Origin: Chloroflexota bacterium
GTDB lineage: Bacteria; Chloroflexota; Anaerolineae; Anaerolineales; Villigracilaceae
Direction of reading: 5' to 3'
NCBI GenBank assembly: GCA_021796155.1
Contig: JAJYOO010000167.1
Coordinates: 1-6,056, forward strand
DNA length: 6,056 bases
In this document: positions 1 through 5,130 of the stretch, one piece after another
Numbering within the stretch: the stretch's first letter is position 1
Layout: the number at the start of each line of letters is the position of its first letter
Notes under the pieces: generated by a model
Databases searched by the model: none
Told to the model about the DNA's origin: nothing
What the model saw: the letters and a program-made list of their open reading frames with translations, nothing else
Program-made: the position numbers and the translations under genes

Positions 1-1
1 C

Positions 2-259
2 CACATCGCACAGGAACACTCTTATGTTCCAAGCATGTGGCAGAAGATTACAAATCCTGACTTACTGGTTTTTTTAAATGCATCCTTTGAAACATGCACC
101 CAACGCCGCAGGCTGAACTGGAATAACGCCGATTATCAGGAGCAGCAAAACAGGCTGGCACATGCGCTCCAACATGCCGACCTCATTATTCAGACTGATT
201 CGTTGACCATCGAAGAAGTCCAAAGCCGCGTTCTGGATTTCCTGCGCACCAAACGATGA
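2..259 (+). CDS. P-loop nucleotide/nucleoside kinase-like protein, C-terminal part (5' end outside window)
   Basis: The reading frame is open from base 2 with no start signal needed, so this is the last 85 residues of a longer protein; the first internal ATG at 35 is unlikely to be the real start. What can be seen is a strand-like LLVFLNAS followed by an Arg-rich helix (CTQRRRLNW), an amphipathic stretch and the ending ADLIIQTDSLTIEEVQSRVLDFL. That last pattern, a hydrophobic strand, Asp/Thr-Asp, then a helix beginning after a Ser/Thr, is the usual C-terminal end of small P-loop kinases (shikimate kinase, adenylylsulfate kinase, AAA_33-type), and the Arg-rich piece fits their lid region. The Walker A motif that would prove this lies outside the window. 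The substrate cannot be told. The stop overlaps the start of the next gene (ATGA at 256-259), which suggests co-translation. The kinase-like fold is inference from the tail only. Confidence 0.6.
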   Translation, partial: HIAQEHSYVPSMWQKITNPDLLVFLNASFETCTQRRRLNWNNADYQEQQNRLAHALQHADLIIQTDSLTIEEVQSRVLDFLRTKR

Positions 260-1740
260 AAAAGCTCTTTTTGTTAATCCTCCTAATCGCATTTGCATGT
301 CAAACGGCGCCGCTGACCTCTGCAACAAATCGCGATCTTCTTCAAACAAGCTGGGACGACCGTTCAGTTTTTCGTGACGGACTTTCTGCTTCCTATCAAT
401 CCATACTCGACCAATTGCCGGGAGCAAGTGTTTATCACATCGAATATAGAATTGCTGACGACCTGTATCACGTAAATGGCTTGGAAGAAGTACACTACAC
501 AAATCGAGAAATCCTGCCATTGAATGAAGTTCAATTTCACCTCTTTCCAAACATTTTGGGCGGTGCAATAACGGTATCAAATCTGCTTGTTAACGGAAAA
601 CCGGCAACGCCGAAGTACGAGTTATTAGATAGCCTCATGAGGGTTCCTTTGAGCTTACCCCTTGAGCCCGATCAAAGCATTGTTATTCATATGGACTTTG
701 AAGTTACCGTTCCTCGCACCGTGGAAAACAATTATGGCGTTCTGGCCTTCACAGATGGCGTATTGGCGCTCGCCCACGCATATCCCTTGATTGCTGTTTA
801 CGATACAAAAGGCTGGGAGGCGGAAATCCCCTCACCGCAAGGTGATCTTGTTTATTCGGATGCGTCCTTTTATATTGTTAGAATCGCAGCGCCCAAAAAC
901 CTGGTCATTGCTGCAACAGGCCGGAAAATTCAACAGGAAACCATGGGCAATGAACAGATTGCCGCTTTTGCATTGGGACCGGCGCGTGATTTCTATTTGG
1001 CAGCCAGCCCAGATTATCGAATTAAAACGCGGACCGTTGGCGGCGTCACGATCAATAGCTTTGCGCCCGCGCCCGATCAGGATGGCGCACAAATTGCGCT
1101 TGATGTGGCATCCCGTTCCATTTCTGATTACGGTCAGCTTTACGCTCCGTATCCTTATACACAACTAAATATCGTTTCCACACCAACCTTGGCTTTGGGC
1201 ATCGAATATCCTGGCCAGATCGCAGTCGCCGAACGAATCTATGCCCCAAATTCAAGTCAACAGGGAACGCCCAACAGTGTCTATATGGAGTCCACGGTGG
1301 CTCATGAGGCGGCCCATCAATGGTTCTATAACCTCGTGGGCAATGATCAGCTTGATGAGCCGTGGCTGGATGAGGCGCTGGCGCAATTTGCCACACTCGA
1401 ATACTACACAACAGAGTATGGCATACAAGCCGCGGATGGATTCCGGCAATCGCTGGAGGCGAGATGGTCAAGAGTAAATGATGCCAGGATCGCGCTGGAT
1501 CAGCCGGTGGCCGCCTTTCGCGGGCAGGAATATGGAGCCATTGTTTACGGGCGTGGGCCGCTGTTCTTCGACACCCTCCAACACCAGATGGGACAGCAGG
1601 CATTTAACAGATTCCTGAAGGATTATGTCGCATCCAACGCATGGAAAATTGCTACCACAGATGGACTGAAAGCAGCGGCCGAAAAGGATTGCAGCTGCGA
1701 CCTGACGCCGATCTTCAATGAGTGGGTTTATCCAAATTAG
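256..1740 (+). CDS. M1-family (gluzincin) zinc metallopeptidase, predicted exported lipoprotein
   Basis: The 494-residue protein should hydrolyse peptides, probably as an aminopeptidase, on the outer side of the membrane. It begins with a signal peptide (MKK, then hydrophobic residues 4-14) ending in IAFAC, with Cys15 a possible lipidation site; the lipobox is not ideal because Phe is at -2 and Ala at -3. Residues about 40-230 form the N-terminal beta domain expected in M1 enzymes. The substrate-binding GxMEN element appears as LGIEYPG (314-320), a common bacterial variant. The zinc site is complete: H350-E-A-A-H354, then 18 residues, then Glu373 (HEXXH-X18-E). Tyr431 in IVYGRGPLF fits the catalytic Tyr of the family. 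At 494 residues it lacks the long C-terminal helical domain of full-size aminopeptidase N. The start at 256 overlaps the previous stop and has no clear Shine-Dalgarno, so translational coupling is likely. Family assignment is firm; substrate and lipidation are inferred. Confidence 0.9.
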   Translation: MKKLFLLILLIAFACQTAPLTSATNRDLLQTSWDDRSVFRDGLSASYQSILDQLPGASVYHIEYRIADDLYHVNGLEEVHYTNREILPLNEVQFHLFPNILGGAITVSNLLVNGKPATPKYELLDSLMRVPLSLPLEPDQSIVIHMDFEVTVPRTVENNYGVLAFTDGVLALAHAYPLIAVYDTKGWEAEIPSPQGDLVYSDASFYIVRIAAPKNLVIAATGRKIQQETMGNEQIAAFALGPARDFYLAASPDYRIKTRTVGGVTINSFAPAPDQDGAQIALDVASRSISDYGQLYAPYPYTQLNIVSTPTLALGIEYPGQIAVAERIYAPNSSQQGTPNSVYMESTVAHEAAHQWFYNLVGNDQLDEPWLDEALAQFATLEYYTTEYGIQAADGFRQSLEARWSRVNDARIALDQPVAAFRGQEYGAIVYGRGPLFFDTLQHQMGQQAFNRFLKDYVASNAWKIATTDGLKAAAEKDCSCDLTPIFNEWVYPN

Positions 1741-1762
1741 TTTCAATTTACAAATTTCAGAG

Positions 1763-1768
1763 TATAAT
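1763..1768 (+). promoter_or_regulatory. Probable -10 box (TATAAT) of the secDF promoter
   Basis: A perfect TATAAT lies 92 bases before the secD start, in the only gap between it and the upstream gene. The possible -35 (TTTCAA at 1741-1746, spacer 16) matches the consensus poorly, so the promoter rests mainly on the -10 box. Transcription would begin near 1775, giving a leader of about 85 bases. The AT-rich stretch 1741-1768 contrasts with the GC-rich hairpin right after it. Confidence 0.5.
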
Positions 1769-1777
1769 CACGCCGCG

Positions 1778-1800
1778 CCAGCCCAAGGCTGGTATTTTTA
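1778..1800 (+). terminator. GC-rich hairpin followed by a T run, downstream of the peptidase gene
   Basis: CCAGCC (1778-1783) and GGCTGG (1787-1792) form a perfect 6-bp stem around a CAA loop, and TATTTTTA follows directly. This has the shape of a short intrinsic terminator for the kinase-peptidase operon, 37 bases after its stop codon. The difficulty is that the best promoter for secDF (TATAAT at 1763) lies before it, so the hairpin would also sit at the very 5' end of the secDF transcript. It may therefore be a read-through terminator, an attenuator or a 5'-end stabilising hairpin. Confidence 0.45.
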
Positions 1801-1801
1801 T

Positions 1802-1841
1802 GGTTTGGACTGCTGACCCTAAGGGGCTCAAAACGCAAACC
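1802..1841 (+). promoter_or_regulatory. Two-tier inverted repeat in the secDF leader
   Basis: GGTTTG (1802-1807) can pair with CAAACC (1836-1841). Inside it TGACCC (1814-1819) can pair with GGG (1824-1826) plus TCA (1828-1830), leaving C1827 bulged and TAAG as the loop. The structure ends 8 bases before the GGAG ribosome site (1850-1853), leaving that site free. It does not match a riboswitch class that I recognise. It may be a protein-binding or translation-controlling leader, or chance pairing. Confidence 0.3.
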
Positions 1842-1859
1842 TTTTCGATGGAGTGACGC

Positions 1860-3326
1860 ATGACTCGTAGCCGCAATACATGGCTGATCGTGATCGCCCT
1901 GCTGATTATCTTTTCACTTTGGGTGGACCTCAGCAACAATATCACGATCATGAATCCTTTCAATGACAAACCGCTTATAAACCGTGATACACAACTTCAG
2001 CTCGGGCTTGACATCCGGGGCGGACTTCAAACCCTGCTTCAAGCTGACGTTGCCAACTGCTCCAGCGTGGATCCAAGCGCGTTGGATGTCACGCGGCAAA
2101 TTCTCCAGAACCGCGTTAATGCCCTCGGCATCAGCGAAATCACAATGCAGACGGCCGGAAATTGCCGCATCATCGCGGAGTTTCCCGGCATCACCAACCC
2201 ACAGCAGGTAAACGACTCGCTGCAGCAGACCGCGCTTTTGGAATTCGTGGACATGGGCAACAATCCCCTGCCCGTTGGCTCGACTGTTGTAACCGATTAT
2301 CAATCATCATCTGCCAGCGCACAGCCATCAACGACTGCCGCGGCGCAAACCGCAACCGCTGCCCCCACTGAGACAGCAACACCGGCCTCAACTGCGACAC
2401 CAGAAGCAAACGCAACGCCCGGCGCGACGCCCACGGCAACCGCTCCAGCACAGGTCTATCACACCGTTATGACCGGAGCGGATCTTGATACGGTTAGCGT
2501 ACAGGCTGGCACATTGGGCGGCCAGTATGAAATTGCGTTTACGTTGAAGCCTAATGGCACGAAAGTCTTCGGCGATTACACGTCCACACACGTTGGCCAA
2601 TATCTCGCGATCGTGCTCGATAAAAAAGTCATTTCTGCACCCGTCATCAATAGCGCCATCACCGGCGGACAGGGCGTGATTCAGGGCAACTTCACTGCAG
2701 ACACAGCCAATGCGCTGGCTGTACAACTTCGCTACGGTTCGCTTCCAGTTCCAGTAAAGATCGTTGAGAGTCAAACCGTCGGTCCGACGCTTGGGGCCGA
2801 TTCCGTCCGCAAGAGCATTCTCGCAGGAGCCATTGGTCTCGCTGTGGTTATTCTCTTTATGGCGCTTTATTATCGCCTGCCCGGAATCATTGCAGACCTT
2901 GCACTCGTAACGTACGCCATTCTTTCTTTAATGATCTTTAAGATGGTTGGCTTCACATTGTCCCTGCCGGGCACAGCTGGTTTCATTTTGAGTATCGGTA
3001 TGGCGGTGGACGCGAATGTTCTTATCTTTGAACGTTTGAAGGAGGAATTGCGCGCGGGCCGCAATCTTCAGCAAGCCATTGACCTTGGCTGGAGCCGCGC
3101 CTGGCCATCCATTCGCGACTCGAACATATCAACGCTCATAACTTGCACCATCCTGTTTATCTTTGGTAACGCATACGGCGCCAGTATCGTAAAAGGTTTT
3201 TCAATCAACCTCGGACTCGGCGTGTTGGTTTCCCTGTTCACGGCTGTCGTTGTGACACGCATTTATCTGCATCTTGTGCTGGACAATATAAAGATGAGCG
3301 AGCATCCGCGCTGGCTCGGGCTTTAG
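1860..3326 (+). CDS. secD: Protein translocase subunit SecD
   Basis: SecD is an inner-membrane RND-type protein that joins SecF to pull translocating proteins out of SecYEG using the proton-motive force. The 488 residues show the full SecD order: TM1 (about 8-24), the motif LGLDIRGG (48-55), the first periplasmic-type domain with QNRVNALG and AEFPGI, then the head region with IVLDKKVISAPVI, the GGQGVIQGNF element, LPVPVKIVESQTVGPTLGADSV before TM2, and TM2-TM6. TM4 carries GMAVDANVLIFERLKEE with Asp384, which aligns with the proton-path Asp519 of E. coli SecD. RDSN before TM5 is also typical. Residues 149-198 are a low-complexity Thr/Ala/Pro/Ser insert between the base and head of the first domain, not present in E. 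coli SecD at this place. The ATG at 1860 has GGAG six bases before it. secF follows after 9 bases. Identity is secure. Confidence 0.97.
   Translation: MTRSRNTWLIVIALLIIFSLWVDLSNNITIMNPFNDKPLINRDTQLQLGLDIRGGLQTLLQADVANCSSVDPSALDVTRQILQNRVNALGISEITMQTAGNCRIIAEFPGITNPQQVNDSLQQTALLEFVDMGNNPLPVGSTVVTDYQSSSASAQPSTTAAAQTATAAPTETATPASTATPEANATPGATPTATAPAQVYHTVMTGADLDTVSVQAGTLGGQYEIAFTLKPNGTKVFGDYTSTHVGQYLAIVLDKKVISAPVINSAITGGQGVIQGNFTADTANALAVQLRYGSLPVPVKIVESQTVGPTLGADSVRKSILAGAIGLAVVILFMALYYRLPGIIADLALVTYAILSLMIFKMVGFTLSLPGTAGFILSIGMAVDANVLIFERLKEELRAGRNLQQAIDLGWSRAWPSIRDSNISTLITCTILFIFGNAYGASIVKGFSINLGLGVLVSLFTAVVVTRIYLHLVLDNIKMSEHPRWLGL
2304..2453 (+). repeat. Low-complexity Thr/Ala/Pro-rich coding segment inside secD
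   Basis: About 50 codons (SecD residues 149-198) encode mainly Thr, Ala, Pro and Ser, with degenerate short units such as TATP, TETATP, STATP and NATPGATP. The DNA is rich in AC/GC triplets (aca, acg, gca, gcg, ccg) but is not a clean tandem repeat. The reading frame stays open and conserved SecD sequence resumes on both sides, so it is an in-frame linker and not a frameshift scar. Confidence 0.85.
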
Positions 3327-3329
3327 GAG
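3325..3329 (+). promoter_or_regulatory. secF ribosome binding site (AGGAG) overlapping the secD stop
   Basis: AGGAG begins within the TAG stop codon of secD and lies six bases before the ATG at 3336. The overlap fixes the secF start and suggests that ribosomes finishing secD re-initiate on secF, helping to keep the two subunits in proportion. Confidence 0.8.
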
Positions 3330-3335
3330 CAAGTC

Positions 3336-4280
3336 ATGAACATCATCAAGAATCGTTATCTTTACTTTCTGATCTCGCTGTTGGTCATTGTACCGGGCGT
3401 CGTCTTTATGATCCTGCACTGGACAAGCACCGGACAAGGCCCACTGGCACTGGGAATTGATTTCAGAGGCGGATCGCTCCTCGAGGTTCAGTTTGCGGGC
3501 ACGCTTCCATCCACAGATACGATCAACGCACTTTACACGCAATTCTCAACACCGCAGGAACCAATCGCCGGCCCCATCATTCAGCCGCTCGGAAATAACG
3601 CTTACTCGATTCAGTCCGCGCCAATGAACGACGCAACTGAAAGCAGCCTGCTCGCAGCCATGAAGACCAAGACCGACGGCGCGGTCACCGTTTTGAATTT
3701 CACATCGGTGTCCGCCTCCATCGGTGCGGAAGTCACGCGAGCGGCCGGCATCGCGATCCTGCTGGCAGCAGCTGCCATTCTTCTCTACATTTGGTTCGCC
3801 TTCCGCAGCGTGGATCATTCTGTTCGTTATGGCACAGCGGCTATCATCGCCATGCTCCACGATGTGCTCGTTGTGCTGGGCGTGGAAGCCATGCTCGGAT
3901 ATTTCCTGCATTGGGAAGCGGACTCATTGTTCCTGACAGCCGTGCTTACCGTGATCGGCTTCTCGGTTCACGATACCATCGTCGTGTTCGACCGCATCCG
4001 CGAGAACGCCAACATTTACCGGCGCGTGGATTACGAGACCATGGTGAATCACTCCGTTGTCCAAACACTGGATCGTTCCATCAATACACAATTGACCGTG
4101 ATGTTCACATTGTTTGCCCTCGCCCTCTTCGGCGGCGACAGCATCCGGCACTTTGTCATCATCCTGCTTGTCGGCATCTTCAGCGGAACATATTCATCCA
4201 TCTTCAACGCTTCGCCCATCCTCGTCGTTTGGGAAAAGCAGGAGTGGAAGAATTGGTTTGGAAGGAAGGCCGAGGCATAA
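3336..4280 (+). CDS. secF: Protein translocase subunit SecF
   Basis: SecF is the partner of SecD in the SecDF complex, a proton-driven factor of the Sec pathway in the cytoplasmic membrane. The 314 residues have normal SecF length. Visible in order are TM1 (about 8-27), the family motif GIDFRGG (40-46), the smaller periplasmic-type domain (about 47-130), VSASIGAEVTRAAG before TM2 (about 135-155), DVLVVLGVEAMLG in TM3, TM4 with TVIGFSVHDTIVVFDRIREN, TM5 after TLDRSINTQL, and TM6 ending in YSSIFNASPILVVWEK. Asp213 and Arg247 occupy the places of the proton-path residues known from E. coli SecF (Asp213, Arg247) and Thermus SecDF (Asp637, Arg671), so the protein appears functional. It is the last gene of the operon, with a long hairpin 34 bases after the stop. 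Identity is secure. Confidence 0.97.
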   Translation: MNIIKNRYLYFLISLLVIVPGVVFMILHWTSTGQGPLALGIDFRGGSLLEVQFAGTLPSTDTINALYTQFSTPQEPIAGPIIQPLGNNAYSIQSAPMNDATESSLLAAMKTKTDGAVTVLNFTSVSASIGAEVTRAAGIAILLAAAAILLYIWFAFRSVDHSVRYGTAAIIAMLHDVLVVLGVEAMLGYFLHWEADSLFLTAVLTVIGFSVHDTIVVFDRIRENANIYRRVDYETMVNHSVVQTLDRSINTQLTVMFTLFALALFGGDSIRHFVIILLVGIFSGTYSSIFNASPILVVWEKQEWKNWFGRKAEA

Positions 4281-4313
4281 CATTCGGTTACATAAAGTTT
4301 TGCCAAATCTTAC

Positions 4314-4345
4314 AGCAACGGCGCACCAAATGGTGCGCCGTTGCT
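4314..4345. terminator. Perfect 15-base inverted repeat between convergent genes (probable shared terminator)
   Basis: The arms at 4314-4328 (AGCAACGGCGCACCA) and 4331-4345 are exact reverse complements separated by AA, so about 14 GC-rich pairs would form around a tetraloop on either strand. It lies between the ends of secF (stop at 4280) and of the - strand lipoprotein gene (stop at 4373). Neither side has a good T tract (TTATGT on +, GTAAGATTTG on -), so it is not a textbook intrinsic terminator. It could instead block exonucleases or convergent transcription. A two-way transcript end is the simplest reading. Confidence 0.7.
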
Positions 4346-4372
4346 TATGTCCCGGTCTTCCAGAGCGAAAAT

Positions 4373-5068
4373 TCACGGCCGCAAAACGCAATAAGGCTGA
4401 ACGCCGGCGTTTTTGGGGATAATCCACTTACAGGTGTTATGCGAACTGCAGGATGACGATGTGGAGAATTGGGAGCAATCCACATAGCCGCACGAACTTG
4501 TATCGAAACTCAACGTCACGCAACCGTTTTGATCGTTTGCAGCCGCCTGGCAGCATTGCTGGTCTGCCAAATAATCATACCCTGACGGGCATCGCCCGGA
4601 CGGAGTCGCTGTGACTGCGGGCGAAGGCACCGCACAAGTTGTGTTGCAAACCCGCAAATTGAAAGCGGATGATCTTGGACCCGTACACGTCAGCAATTGA
4701 AAGTTATTCTTCACGCCCGCATCATCGCAAGTAAAGCCCGCCGTAACTGGCTGATAGGTATCACCCACCGGAATCGCGATCAGCGTATAGGGGATTTTGT
4801 TCACACAGAATTGATCGCGCTGGTCGCCGGTAGGAAGCGCACACTGATTTGAGCTGGGCGTCGGCGTTTCATTCCACACGCAGAACAGGGCCTGCGACAC
4901 CGCAGCGGCAGTGGAAGTATCCGTTGGCACCGGCACAAGTGTTGGCGTTTCCAATGGAGGAAGGCTGGTATCCGTCGGAGTGCTCACGAGAGTTGATGAG
5001 GCACAGGAGACTCCCAAAAGCAATAATAAGATGCTTGCAAACGAAATCCGAATGCGATTTGATATCAT
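4373..5068 (-). CDS. Cys-rich putative lipoprotein of unknown function
   Basis: I do not recognise a characterised family. The 231-residue protein starts with a positively charged N-terminus (R5, R7), a hydrophobic stretch (10-20) and GVSC with Cys22, a possible lipidation site although Gly rather than Leu is at -3. A flexible Thr/Pro/Ser-rich linker follows (about 24-57), as in many surface lipoproteins of Anaerolineae. The rest holds 16 cysteines: 63, 76, 88, 114, 128, 141 and 145 in a first block containing KIPYTLIAIPVGDTYQ and LLTCTGP, a spacer of Pro/Thr/Ser (147-157), then 160, 172, 173, 183, 193, 198, 207, 213 and 227 in a second block with CPSGYDYLADQQCC. The even count in an exported protein suggests disulfides. 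There is no catalytic motif, so ligand binding or a structural surface role is more likely than an enzyme. The ATG at 5068 has no clear Shine-Dalgarno, and no other start is in frame nearby. Confidence 0.75.
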   Translation of the reverse strand: MISNRIRISFASILLLLLGVSCASSTLVSTPTDTSLPPLETPTLVPVPTDTSTAAAVSQALFCVWNETPTPSSNQCALPTGDQRDQFCVNKIPYTLIAIPVGDTYQPVTAGFTCDDAGVKNNFQLLTCTGPRSSAFNLRVCNTTCAVPSPAVTATPSGRCPSGYDYLADQQCCQAAANDQNGCVTLSFDTSSCGYVDCSQFSTSSSCSSHNTCKWIIPKNAGVQPYCVLRP

Positions 5069-5084
5069 GGTTGTTTCGCATGAA

Positions 5085-5090
5085 ATTTTA
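5085..5090 (-). promoter_or_regulatory. Possible -10 box (TAAAAT) of the Cys-rich lipoprotein gene
   Basis: Read on the - strand, TAAAAT ends 16 bases before the ATG at 5068, so a transcript from it would have a leader of only about 8-10 bases. A second TAAAAT lies at 5101-5106. No good -35 hexamer is found at the right distance from either. The lack of a Shine-Dalgarno before this gene fits a very short leader, but the call is weak. Confidence 0.25.
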
Positions 5091-5130
5091 CCCCCAAGTC
5101 ATTTTAGAATCGCCGGTAATCAGAAAGCGC

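Noticed and set aside
74..580. A 168-codon open frame on the - strand across the kinase-peptidase junction
   Set aside because: It is antisense to two supported genes that overlap by ATGA, and its product has no signal or domain that I recognise.
1052..1603. A 183-codon open frame on the - strand inside the peptidase gene
   Set aside because: It lies antisense to the M1 zinc-binding core, its product is of random composition (many Arg, His, Pro and Cys), and no promoter or ribosome site goes with it.
1802..1841. A known riboswitch in the secDF leader
   Set aside because: The pairing is short, and I see none of the conserved loops or junctions of the riboswitch classes that I know.
2304..2453. 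Possible frameshift or repeat expansion breaking secD
   Set aside because: The frame is continuous and conserved SecD motifs follow in the same frame through to a normal C-terminus.
3791..4456. A 221-codon open frame on the + strand overlapping the end of secF and running past it
   Set aside because: It covers the strongly conserved SecF TM3-TM6 in another frame, is rich in Arg/His/Pro as out-of-frame products are, and has no ribosome site or recognisable domain.
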